Source: Nemertoderma westbladi
Lineage: Eukaryota > Xenacoelomorpha > Nemertodermatida > Nemertodermatidae
Direction: 5' to 3'
NCBI GenBank assembly: GCA_032718475.1
Contig: JAUCBJ010002233.1
Span: forward strand, 1 to 50,529
DNA: 50,529 nt
A program made the position numbers and the translations under genes. A model generated the notes under the pieces. It searched no databases. It saw nothing but the letters and a program-made list of their open reading frames with translations, and was not told the origin of the DNA. This document shows positions 22,193-32,612 of this stretch, piece by piece. Numbering within the stretch: the stretch's first letter is position 1; each line of letters opens with the position of its first letter.

Positions 22193-24415
22193 ATGGATAC
22201 AAGGCAGACTGTGAAACGGTTCTATGGCTATCCAGCAGAGCTACCAGGATCCCAACTTCCAACAACGGAGATGTGCTTCGGTACTAGTTAAACAGAAACA
22301 CCGTGAAACTGTAGATTGGGATAAACAGGAACTTAAATTGAGACCAATGGCAGAAACTGTAGCAAAATCTGTATTGGATATATACGATAAAGCCAGTGTT
22401 CCTGCTTATACTCTAGATGGTATTATCCAGAAGATACTGCGTGAATGGGAACTAGTTCAGTCTAAGCTTGAAGGGGTCAACAAGAGTAGACGTATACAGC
22501 CATTTTTTGTAGATAGACTTGATGAATTTAATAAGAAATTCGATTCGCTGTTTGATGTTGTTTCAGATGGTGACATCAGTCCCATTGAACTTCAGTTTGT
22601 TGGTGACCAGCGTGGACCTCGCACGTTACATATAGGTGGGGTTGATCAAAAGTTTCAAGCGAAACAGAAACGGAAGGAATATAGGATGAGTTTAGAACAT
22701 AGTGAATATCACAGCAATTTGCGACAACTGGAACACCAAACTGATGGGTCTCAATCTATTGACCAGGATGATTGCAGTAGCATTGTCGGTGATGAGGGTG
22801 CTGACAATGTTCAACCTTCAATGATTGTTCAAACAATGATTGTCCTGAACAATCAAGCTCACAAAATCGCATCCAATTTGACAATGTATCCCGTGAAGCA
22901 GACAGATTTCGTATTTCAGACCGTGCTGCTGCTGCAATCACAACTGCAGCGATTCAGGATATTTGTGGAATGGAGGAGATGGAATTTACTCCTAATTTGG
23001 TAACAGACCGATCAAAAATACGAAGATGTCGTGCAAAGCGACGCTTAGAGTGTCAAGCTATAAGTGATACTGATGCCATTACTGGGCTTCATTTTGATGG
23101 AAGGATAGACACCACCCTAAAACGAGATACCACAACAAACAATATACAAAAGGTAGATGAGAGCCACTATGTCTTAGTTAAGGAACCAGGTAATATGTAT
23201 GTTGGTCACATATCTCCAATGAATGGTATGGCGCCTACAATTGTTGATAATATAGTCAATTTTTTGGAAGATAATGGTCTGTCTTATGGTGATCTCTGTG
23301 TTGTGGGTTGCGATGGCACTAACACAAATACTGGACAGAAAGCTGGTGTTATTTGTCTTCTAGAGAAACACATCCAGAGTCCAGTGCATTGGGCTGTATG
23401 TCTGCTTCATATCAATGAACTACCGCTCCGCCTAATGTTCAAGGGCATTGATGGTGATACGTCTGGGCCAGATGGCTTTAAGGGACAAATAGGGAAACAG
23501 ATAAATAATAAGGTTATCCCAAAGCTCCAGACTTTGGATGTGGTTAAATATGCCCAGATTAGTTCACCTAACTTTGTTAACTTGGAAGATAACATCATAG
23601 CCGATTTGAGCACTGATCAGAAGTACCTCTATAAAATAACACTTGCAATAGTCCAGGGCCATTGTCCTGAAAATCTTGCCAAGCAAGATCCTGACAAGGT
23701 GGCGCATTCAAGGTGGGTTACGCTGGCAAATAGAGTTTGCCGATTGTATGTCAGCACATTGGACCCAACACCTGACTTCAAAGCAATTGTCCATTTCATA
23801 GTTACAATATACTCTGCCTTGTGGTTCAAGATTACGAAGATGCCTTATCTATACCAAGCACCCTACAATCTGTTCTCATTGGTGCACTGGACCCGTTCTC
23901 TCTCTGACAACATCAAGTCAATTATTGACCCAGTGATTCAAAGAAATGCATATGCGGCACACTCCGAGAATATCCTGCTTGGAATGCTAGGTGATGAGAG
24001 AAAGGTGATTCGAGAGTTGGCTGTCCGCAGGATAATTAAAATACGAGCTCTAAGTATTGATTCTGGACTTACAGTGCGTCAGTTTAGAGTACCATCTGTC
24101 AACTTCGAAGCTTTTGATTATGTTGACCTGATTAACTGGGCTGAAGAAACAGTTCCATGTGCTGAGCCTCCAATAACCCATAAGATAGCAACCGACCAAC
24201 TAAGTGGGTTTGTTGACCAATCTATGGATCTAGACAACTTTGATGGGTTTAAGTTTCCAGGACACTCACAAGGTGTGGAGCGAATGGTACGTATCGTTAG
24301 TGAAGTGTCACAAGAAGTTCTTGGACGAGACAACAGAGATGCCATTATCCATTTCCGACTCATGGCACGGAGACAACGCCCACACTTTAATACTAAGAAA
24401 GACTTCCAGTTATGA
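22193..24415 (+). pseudogene. Transposase-like protein of an unnamed animal family (DGTNxNTG motif), nearly full length
   Basis: Likely start ATG 22193 (MDTRQTVKRFYG), with a frame slip near 22220. An open frame runs 22224-23003 and continues in frame 2 from about 22820 (NRIQFDNVSREADRF, RISDRAAAAITT) to the stop at 24415. The core reads LCVVGCDGTNTNTGQKAGV, SPVHWAVCLLHINELPLR, TSGPDGFKGQIGK, HSRWVTLANR and a C-terminal FPGHSQGVERMVRIVSEVS, FNTKKDF. I recall this arrangement from a multicopy family in arthropods, Hydra and molluscs. The Asp in CDGTNxNTG and the HxNELPLR block suggest an RNase H-like fold with acidic catalytic residues, but I do not know a named superfamily for it. Total length would be about 735 residues. 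Only two frame slips interrupt it, so it is the best-preserved protein of the window apart from the LINE. Confidence 0.65.
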
Positions 24416-25412
24416 ACTGAACATAATTCTCTAACTGAATGTAATATATGAACTAATTGTTTTAATGTCTCAAAATAGAACTCTAATTGTAAAATTTTGG
24501 TACCAGTATCATGTAATTTCAGCTCATGGATGCAGAAATATTTATCAATGGAGGAAGAGGTTCCTCTGCTCTGATTTCACTAACACTTTGATGGGCTCAT
24601 TTATGCCCCCATATGTGTCTCTACCCAACGTTGCTTTGGATTTTCTCCATTGGAAAACATTTCTCGATTTTTCGAAAAACTTTAAAAAAAGTGCTACTTT
24701 TCTAAAATTTTCAAGCTTGGAGGAACAGGTAGCAATGAACCAAATGACTTTATATTTTGGAATTTTTCATTTAGTACCCAGTGTACAGTTTTGGCAATGT
24801 TGTAACCCAAAATTTCAAAAATGCACTTTTTCACTCCACCCTACTGTGCAGTAGGTTACTGGGGCCTGGATTCTAACTTTTAAACATTAAAGACTACTGG
24901 CTGACCAATCTGCCAGCGCCGCTCTCTGCCTCCTGTATTGCTGTATATAATGCCTGCTACCTGCATACTAGCATACTTCTGTACTTGCTGATGTGTTGTT
25001 ACTGGTTTGCTGATGTACGTACATACAAAGCTGGAACTTCTGGACTGTCAGTGTCAGACTGGTCTGCTGGTAGTCAGTAGTCTAGTCACTGTGATTACTG
25101 ATTTGTACAGCTACAGCACGACATCTGTAGGCTAATCAGTAGTCATGCTAGTACAGTCAAGTCAGTCAGTCTCAGTTTAGTACATGTATATGGCCTACTG
25201 CAGTTGTTTCTGTTTGTAGTACACGAATCTGCCAGTAATTTGCTAGTAATTCTGTTTATATTGTGTAGTGTAATATGCTGCTAATGCTGTAAAGTAACAT
25301 AACTGCATAATTAGCCATCATTAAAAAATCGAAACAGGCACCGATTTCAAAAAACCGGGCCGGTACCGGTTCGGCCAAAACCGGCACCTACTGGTACTGG
25401 TACCGGTGCACA

Positions 25413-25424
25413 GGTCGATTCCTA
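25413..25424 (-). repeat. Right terminal inverted repeat of hAT-like unit
   Basis: GGTCGATTCCTA, the exact reverse complement of 20827-20838; GTCGTGAT follows. Confidence 0.85.
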
Positions 25425-25954
25425 GTCGTGATGTGAAGTTGCATGAGTTGTGTAAAAATTAAAACGTTGGGTTAAGTAAGTGTAGTTGAATAGGCCTAGG
25501 CCAATCAGCCTCTCGAATATTTTTTGGGCCACCCTAAACCTATACACATACCACAGGCAGACAGAACATGTTATTCCGTATTCTGCAATATACCATTGAT
25601 TTGGATCAAGATCTATGCCATTATTACCATTACACAAATTAACATGCTGTTCAACTAATTTTGTAGTGACAAATTAATAACTAAACCCAAATAAATAAAT
25701 ATAAATGACAAGTTAATATGAGTAATTATTTTTGAACTAATTTTGAGGTGTTTGGTTAAATAATAGTTGAAAATTCAACTAAACTTAAAAAATACCAAAA
25801 TTTTTAATACGATGAGCACTATGTTAACTTAACAATGGTGTTATTATTACCGTTAACTAACTAAATTCGCAGTGACAAAAGTTAAATATAACCACTTTAA
25901 CTAAATAACATCAAATAACTTAACTAATTAAACATTAGGTAATGTTTCAATATT

Positions 25955-26700
25955 TTGTGGAAAAGTGGGGGTAATAGGGAGCCCCCCTCGGACCCCCAGT
26001 CCCTAAGCCTCTGCCATCCCAGATGTGGAATGCCGAATGGAGATAATATCCTATTCATCTGTGCAGAGGAGGATGTAAGAGTCTTCAGGAATCAGATTAT
26101 GTATCAGAAGCCTACTATCCAGACCACTGAATTACCCTATCAAGATCTGGGTCGCTTTATGCATAACTTGTCTGCTTTATCACATGGGAATACTGCTCCT
26201 GATAGAGGCTTCTCCCATAATGATAGAATTGTTTGCAAATCCCATGCATCTATGAATCACACAGCAATTATTGGGATGAGGCACTGCCAAGAAGCAGTTG
26301 AACTGGTTGGTGGTGCCGACAACATTGCCTACACAATTGATCTATTATTATCTGCTTCTCGGGGTAAGGGCTGCCTATGAATTTGAACGAGTCTGTGAGG
26401 TAGATAATACGAAGGCTGCACATTTAAAGCAGCAAAGAGACAAAGAGCGGTTTAAATCGTTAATGGAGTTAAATGGTATGTTTGAACTGTAACTCCATAA
26501 GTCGACACTCTCACAACTTAACTCTGCTCTGGTTGGAGGAAACGTGGCCAGTGCAGCTCTGGCAAACACCAGTTGAGAGGCAGCTTATCACCAGCTGAAG
26601 GAACATTCAGATGTTATACCAGCAGCCAATAAAGAACTGGCTGAGATATATACAAAGTTTGCAGTTTCTAATGCTTCCAAAAAACAGCGTAATAAATAAT
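25955..26700 (+). pseudogene. Transposase-like C-terminal domain (LSHGN...RGFS family)
   Basis: Frame 1 (25955-26380) contains LPYQDLGRFMHNLSALSHGNTAPDRGFS, then IGMRHCQEAVELVGG. It continues after a slip near 26350 as RAAYEFERVCEVDN and KQQRDKERFKSLMEL, then, after more breaks, EHSDVIPAANKELAEIY and a TAA near 26698. LSHGNAxxERGFS followed by a charged coil is the C-terminus of a family I recall as multicopy in cnidarians and molluscs, with hAT-like dimerisation features. The N-terminal part is absent, so this is a fragment. Confidence 0.5.
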
Positions 26701-26723
26701 TGAAGATTATTGATTATATTAGT

Positions 26724-26773
26724 TTCAATTATTGTTTGTTATAGTTTCAATTATTGTTTGTTATAGTTATATT
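26724..26773. repeat. ~24-bp tandem duplication
   Basis: AGTTTCAATTATTGTTTGTTAT occurs twice in direct succession. Confidence 0.9.
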
Positions 26774-26939
26774 TCCAGTTGAAAGAGTGGGTAACAGAGA
26801 CCCAAAAGGGCATTATTGTTCCTTGAAAGTTATCTGTGAAAGCATTATAATTTCTTGAAGATCACACTTGGTGTTCGACATATACTACTGTATTCGAGTG
26901 CTACATTAAACATAGATTTCTGTATAGGAAGGTGGACAA

Positions 26940-27127
26940 TGAAGCTTCATTTTGGGTTTGTCCCAAACCAACAGTCCAACTGTTGGTGTGATTTAATATT
27001 TAATAGTGGTGATAGTTGGTATTCTGTACAGCCAGTTGGGAAACACACCTTTCCCACAATACTAAAGGATCTGTTAGGCTGTGCAGGATTGACAACCGAT
27101 AATCAAAATATTACCTTACCCCAATGA
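26940..27127 (+). pseudogene. Possible tyrosine-recombinase (Crypton/DUF3504-like) fragment
   Basis: The frame reads SWYSVQPVGKHTFPTILKDL then GCAGLTT. WYxxxPVGKNTLxxxLKxLCxxAGLxxxTNHS is a stretch I recall from DUF3504/Crypton-like tyrosine recombinases just before the catalytic His-x-x-Arg. The catalytic residues themselves are not visible: the following text reads DNQNITLPQ and stops. The match is short and rests on memory only. Confidence 0.3.
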
Positions 27128-27599
27128 GTTACTGGAAGATGGTGGCGCAGGATATTTTTTTTATTCTGGACAGCTGTTCAATTTTACCCAAATGTAGTTA
27201 CAACCTGCGAATATAGGAACAACAATGTCACAGATCCGTCCTCCGACTACTAATCAGCGATCTTTGAGTGCGATATTGAGTTGACTACTACTCAGCGATC
27301 CTTAAACCTCCCTGTCTAAAATATACAAATTTTAACGAAAACGTCTGATTTTTTTGTTTGTACCTAGATTTCACTAGTCCAAATCTGACCGAAAAAAAAT
27401 TTCTAAAAAATGTACCTGTTATATTGCAGCACCAAAATTACAAGTAGTATACAATTTTCATAAAATTTGAAAGTGACAATTTTATGCTAATTGTTTTTCA
27501 ATGCAGGTTTTTTGGGTCGCAAAATTCATTGGTAAATATTTAAAATTGATCTAATTACTATAAATGGCTGATTTAGTCCTCTACATAGGCAAAAAATGA

Positions 27600-28650
27600 A
27601 AAAAACAAGTAACCAGCACATTTTGGTTTGAACACAAAATTTTTAATTCGCTTAAACGATGCTATAAATTCACATTTATAGGTTTTCTGGGGCGCTGATT
27701 CTATTGGAATACATTTCTAATTTGCCAGATCATTGTGACACATATTTTTCGGTGTATTATGGCAAATTGTGGTGCTAGCACCAAATTACGTACCCATCAC
27801 CAAAAAATGCAAGTTTGAGATGTCCAGTGCTGTTTGTATTGATTCCATCGGATTCAGGACCCTCTTAAACCCGTATAACGTAAGAAACAAGATGATACTA
27901 TCTATTGATCAATGTGCTTATTTTCAAAAATTTGGTGCTGGCACAACAATTTTCACACACTGGCGAAAAATACAAGTTTGAAAACTCTTATGCAATTTTT
28001 ACTTATTCCATTGAATCCAGAACCCTCACAAACCCATATAACGCAAGAAACAGCGTGACACAATCAATTTATATTTTTGATGGTTTTCAAAATTTGGTGC
28101 TAGCAAATTTTGCACCCATTTACGAAAAAATACACGTTTGAGATGATGTCTAGTTAGATAATTATTTATTCCATTGAATTCAGAACCGCCATAAACCGCT
28201 AAAAGTGGAAAATAAGTTGTCACAAGCAATTGCACTATTCAATAGATTTTCAAAATTTTGTGCTGGCACCAAATTTTGCTCACAGCACCGAAAAATACAA
28301 GTTTGATACGCATGGTGCAACTCGTATATATTACATCAAAACCAGAACCCCAAATAACCCATATTGCGCAAAAAAACAGGTTCAAACAATTAATTTACAA
28401 AATTGACATCTTTCAAAATTTGGTGCTGGCACCAAAATTTGGCACCCGCCGAAAAAACAAGTTTGAAATTTTTAAATTAATTTAAATGAATTCCATCTAA
28501 TTTCAAACACCAAAAATCCGGTGTAAATAAAAAATAGAGATGTTACAAATCATATTTCATGAAGTGTAATTTTCAAAAAAACATTAAAAAATGGTGCTAT
28601 AACTCGAAAACTTCCAATATTTTTGAAAACGGTTTTCACTATTAAGAAGA
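27600..28650. repeat. 163-bp satellite array, five clear units
   Basis: The box GGTGCTRGCACC (a palindrome), followed by AAATTTTG, ...GAAAAATACAAGTTTGA, TTCCATTGAATTCAGAACCC and CATATAACG-AAGAAACA, starts at 27771, 27934, 28096, 28259 and 28422. That is spacing of 162-163 bases. Weaker units are visible near 27608 and 28593. The units are diverged but the spacing is very regular. Confidence 0.85.
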
Positions 28651-28725
28651 AAATAGATTTTTAGGAAAAGTCATAAAGTTTCATATTCCCAACTATGTTT
28701 GTTTCAGATATATAACAAAAATCAC

Positions 28726-28769
28726 GGGGGGGGGTCATATTGAACCACCCCCCCCCCCCCCCCCCCCCC
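28726..28769. repeat. G9 ... C22 inverted homopolymers
   Basis: Nine G (28726-28734), 13 bases, then 22 C (28748-28769). The two runs can pair. They sit at the right edge of the satellite region. Confidence 0.9.
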
Positions 28770-29899
28770 TCTCCTTGTTTGTTTAATAGGGTTAATTTGG
28801 CCCATGTGAAGAATACCAGACTTTCTGCGTTATATTTCACTTTGCAGTTACCCGAATAATAGAATACCAGATACCAGGTATTCACCAAAAACACAGGTTA
28901 CAGAAGGGCTTAATCTAACCAAAACAATAAACGAATTAGTATATGTACAGGTTATAACACAGAAATAAGCGCTATAAAACACTTAATAACGTTAAATTAA
29001 AAAATATAAAAAATCTTCCTAAATAAAATTCCAATAAAAAGTCGACCGAAAAGTGAAATCCTGGTATTCTTCACATGGGCAGTTAATTACGATATTGAGT
29101 CAATGTGTGGAAGTCCAAGAAGTTTTGAAGAAAATGTAAGTGTAACGAAGAAAATGAGCACTGCGAAGTAGTAGGGATACTTCGCCAAGAAACAAATATT
29201 GAGATTCCATCCCCAATGCTGGATTTTATGGGTAGCTTGTTGCAGGAGGCACATTTTTATGCACCTGTCGAAATTATATTCGCTAATAGTAAATAAAATA
29301 TAAAAGTAGTTACATTTACATTTAGTTAAGATTTACAATATTTGTAATATTTCAGGTCAAGATGTTGATAAATTCTCATTTCATGTATAATATTGGGTTT
29401 TGCTATTTAATTATAGAAAGGACCTTTCCTATTTAATTATAGAATGGACCTCTCGTCATTCTAGATGTCCCACACTCATTATCAGTATAATCATTGTCTG
29501 GTTCATACCAGAATACTTTCTGTGTCTGTGCAGATATTCGACTTTGTAATTTGTATTGGGAACCCAACGACTTAGTGCAGATGTGTGCTCTTAGTTATAC
29601 CAACAATACCTCTGTAATTTTTACCTATCGCATTTAACCATTTTTGTCTTTGATCAGCATCAACTTGGTTATATAACTGATTTGAAGTCTTAGCAACAAA
29701 GTTACCTGCTTTAAACTAGGATACATAAAGGAAATAACTTCATAAACTTTAAGTATTCACTCTATTGCAGGTAGCAGAGACAGAAAGCGTACATTACAAT
29801 GAGAAAGAAGCTTGTGGTATTAAATATTTACAAACTCACATAAATCCTTGAGACTTGATACTCAGACAGTAAATATATAAAAAGAGTTTACAAATCTTG
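28770..29899. other. Spacer without a supported gene
   Basis: I see nothing assignable. AAGAATACCAG...TTTC at about 28808-28840 and its inverse near 29050-29080 (GTGAAATCCTGGTATTCTTCACATGGGC versus GGCCCATGTGAAGAATACCAG) form imperfect inverted repeats about 280 bases apart. Confidence 0.4.
28797..29082. repeat. Inverted repeat pair of ~22 bases, possible small foldback or MITE
   Basis: GGCCCATGTGAAGAATACCAG on the left (28799-28819) is matched by CTGGTATTCTTCACATGGGC on the right (29060-29079). The pair brackets about 240 bases of AT-rich sequence with no ORF, the layout of a small non-autonomous element. Confidence 0.6.
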
Positions 29900-30345
29900 A
29901 CAACAATTGCCTCAACATCAATGGGAAATTAATCACAGGCACTTGGAACCCATTATGTATAATATCCGCATTACATCCTAGCCAAAGGACAGTATGATCA
30001 GATTGATCCTGGAATCCGTATAGAACATATTTTTCCCTGCTTGATTAACGCCACCTAAGTTAGTATTCGTATTATCTGCTGATAATCCGACAACCTTGTT
30101 GAATAAACTGCTACTGTTGCCTCCTAACACATCAATTAGTTTATTAGTGATAATTTGACGTTTCACCATTAATTTGTTACAGCTAGCACTTTATGTTATA
30201 AACCTTCAATTTGATTAAAGTATCGCACTATGAAAGGAAGCATTTTTAATTCCATTCTGTTGGAACAGTCTAAACCAATCGAAAGAAATGCAACGCCATT
30301 CAAGTCTATCAAGTATTTCATCGGCCAGTGGAGACAGGCAACAGG
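29900..30345 (-). pseudogene. hAT-type transposase core fragment
   Basis: Minus-strand blocks: VAFLSIGLDCSNRMELKMLP then FIVRYFNQIEGL (about 30310-30205), TNKLIDVLGGNSSSLFNKVV and GLSADNTNTNLGGVN (about 30150-30045), and after a frame change WLGCNADIIHNGFQV (about 29990-29945). This follows the order of hAT/ZMYM-like transposase cores: a D(x)SN block, an ADNTNTNFGG block with catalytic Asp, and a GCxAHIxHN block. In the last block His is replaced by Asp (ADIIHN). Several frameshifts; neither end of the gene is present. Confidence 0.55.
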
Positions 30346-31299
30346 ATAGGATAGGATAGCCTCTGTTTTTGTTCATGCACAATGGAATTGGTTGTAATAA
30401 AAGGTTCTCATTAACTCAGATGTACAATCCATTAACCGAAATGATTGCGAATGTTTAATAACATGATATGCAAAGAACCACCCTTCATGTGCAGCTCATC
30501 TTAAATCATTTTCCAAAGCTGTTCCACTTCTAACAAATCTAATCACTCTGGTTGAGGATATCTTGTCTTGTAAGGCTCGTTTGAATTACAGTTAATTTAT
30601 ATTATATATGGTTAGTTATGACTGTTAGCATATCCATTCACTGCACCACCCAGTAAGAAAATGGGGAACTGTGATTTACGAATCACAACCAAGTATGCAA
30701 TATCACCCAAAAGTAATATTGCATACCAGAAGGGAACAGGGCAATAATGACATTCATTTTAATGTTTTATAGTGATATTAATAAAATTGGAGTACTATAG
30801 GCTCTACGAGCGTCATGTGCCAATTTTCTGGCATGCTTGTATATATGGTAGGCCTATATATGTTTATGGATATGGTTAAATATGGATATTTATTATTTTT
30901 CAGAACTTTCAGAATGGAACCAGCCCAAAATATTAATGGAAAGAGGGTTTGTAGATTAACTTGCTGCAGCACATAAGATAGCACAAGGTTGACAGTTGTT
31001 CATCTTCAGCAAAAAGCCGACCAAGGAACTCCTATACGTTTCATGATTTTAATTACTGACTGTGGCGAAACACAACCCACAAAATCAGGTATTCGAAATG
31101 ATACTAATAATCTTAAGCGGAAATGACATGTATTAAATGAATCTACTCTTAACAGTGTAGTGGATGCTACAAGTAAAGCATTCCTGATTAAACCGCAGAT
31201 GTTGGCTAATGCATTAAATGACAAGACTTTCAATTATGTCTACGAATAGATTGTCGACATTTGTTTCTGCGAGACATGTTTCAAATTGTAAATTTCGTG
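30346..31299. other. Mostly spacer; possible broken coding patch at its right end
   Basis: A (GGATA)n-like run lies at 30342-30357. From about 30985 to 31245 the plus strand gives a mostly open frame (QQKADQGTPIRFMILITDCG, then LNSVVDATSKAFLIKPQM) with one TGA. It could be the upstream part of the SWIM gene that follows, but I recognise no motif. Confidence 0.3.
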
Positions 31300-31359
31300 G
31301 TAAGACATTTGATCCTCATACCAACATAATGCTAAGGAAATCGGATGAAGGCGACTTGA

Positions 31360-32558
31360 AGTTTAAAAGGCCCTATCAGATTCCGTTGTAGGCGATTCGA
31401 ACCAGTTAATATAAAATTATATGGAATAAAATGTAGATGTTCGTGTTATTCAGTACCTTATGGATGTTGTTTTTCCAGCCATTGTCAACCATTGCAACAT
31501 TGGTATAGTGGAGTTTGCCGAGTTTTGTTTAACCAGCCTATAGAATCAATGAACAAAGTGATGAAAGATTTCTCAAAAAACCTCCCTGTTGATGATGCAA
31601 TTATAAAATTGAAAGAGGTTATTACAAATCAACATGATAATATGGTTAGAGGATTCCTCGGCATTGGTAAATATAAATTGAAGGCAGAGTTTGTTAGTCT
31701 TTCAATTTCGGAGGAATTATTTTTCTCACAAACTGAGGAGGGACGGCATTGGATGTATAAAAGGAATATTCAAAAGGCTGCACAGTATCTAATTAGTGAT
31801 GAAGTCTCATCTATTCCTTATAGCGTAAAGTATGTGGATACTGATTGTATTCCATCTATCCGACATGACAAAACCACTTCAAATACTGTGGATGACGATG
31901 ACCTGTATATTTTCGAAGACGATTTTAATCAATTAGAGGTGGAGATTGCATGTTCTATCGCCATCTACATCATTGGGAACTGTTCAACCAGCTACTTGTA
32001 TGCCAATAAAATCATTAGTTAATGCTATTGTCCAGTTTGGGGTTGCCCAAAGTATGGCCAACTCTGTTGTAACTAATGGTCAGCATCTTTATGACAATGG
32101 ATATGTTTTCGCTAAGAGCAATAATGATGTTATAGTTTGTTCTTCTTCCGAAAGAAAGGTATTCTACATTAAATCGAAATTAACAAGAGGATGGGTTTCA
32201 ATACATATGTGAATGCCCTTGTTATAAAGGGCATAAAGTGTGCTCTCATATAATTGCCGCTGCTCTTTACTGCAATATCGTTCATGATTTAGAAAACGGA
32301 TTTTGTCAGTTGAAAGGTGGAAAAAACATCAAAAATATATCTCGGCTTGCAGCTGCAACTCATCGAGGTGGAAGGACACCGCTTGTTACTCCTCCTACAC
32401 CTGCAGAAAATAGTTTCATTACCACCCCTGAAATAATACCAAGGGTATCGTCAAGTGCAAAAAAATGCAACATTTGTTCTTTTGCATTCAGACAAGAAAG
32501 GGTGATAGTTAAGGTGTGGCGGTGCCATAAGTTTGAAATGATTTTACTTAACTAATCA
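31360..32558 (+). pseudogene. SWIM-zinc-finger transposase-like gene (MULE-like), C-terminal part
   Basis: Plus-strand pieces in order: GPIRFRCRRFEPVNIKLY, then KCRCSCYSVPYGC (upstream extension of the open frame from 31492); QHWYSGVCRVLFNQPIESMN then FLGIGKYKLKAEF (31492-32022); frame 2 to 32212 (SLVNAIVQFGVAQSM, VIVCSSSERKVFYIKSK); then in frame 3 ICECPCYKGHKVCSHIIAAA (about 32203-32262), ending at 32555. C-x-C ... C-x-H here is a SWIM zinc finger, common at the C-terminus of MULE-type transposases and relatives, where it probably binds DNA. ESMNxxxK upstream matches the region before it in such proteins. Two frameshifts at least; the catalytic core is missing. Confidence 0.55.
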
Positions 32559-32602
32559 ATATAATAAATCATTATTTTAGTGAGCCGGTTCATATTAATA
32601 AC
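32540..32602. repeat. Dispersed repeat, copy 1 (pair at 35983-36065)
   Basis: ATTTTACTTAACTAATCAAT, AAATCATTA and GTGAGCCGGTTCATATTAATAAC occur here and, with small differences, at 35983-36065. It lies at the point where the SWIM gene (+) and the 33-kb gene (-) both end. Confidence 0.8.
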
Positions 32603-32612
32603 GGAATGGAAG

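Larger units (their letters stand above)
20819..25432. mobile_element. hAT-like transposon unit, 4598 bp, with complete ends
   Basis: The left end 20827-20838 reads TAGGAATCGACC and the right end 25413-25424 is its exact reverse complement. Immediately outside, GTCGTGAT occurs at both 20819-20826 and 25425-25432, a perfect 8-bp target duplication, which is the hallmark length for hAT elements. Both subterminal regions (20835-20920 and 25340-25412) are dense in CCGGTACC/GGCCGG palindromes, as expected for transposase-binding repeats. Inside lie a decayed hAT transposase C-terminus on the minus strand (21132-21769) and a different, nearly intact gene on the plus strand (22193-24415). A CAGT/CTG-rich stretch at 24960-25260 may be the original 5' region of the minus-strand gene. 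Confidence 0.85.

Noticed and set aside
24465-24854. 129-codon plus-strand frame downstream of the DGTN-type gene
   Set aside because: Starts at a non-ATG codon, contains low-complexity Phe/Ser text and no domain; probably 3' non-coding sequence.
31385-31410. GGTTCGAATCG on the minus strand, reminiscent of a tRNA T-arm
   Set aside because: The flanks do not form the 5-bp T stem and no acceptor or anticodon arm can be built; the plus strand codes for FRCRRFEPVN of the SWIM gene.
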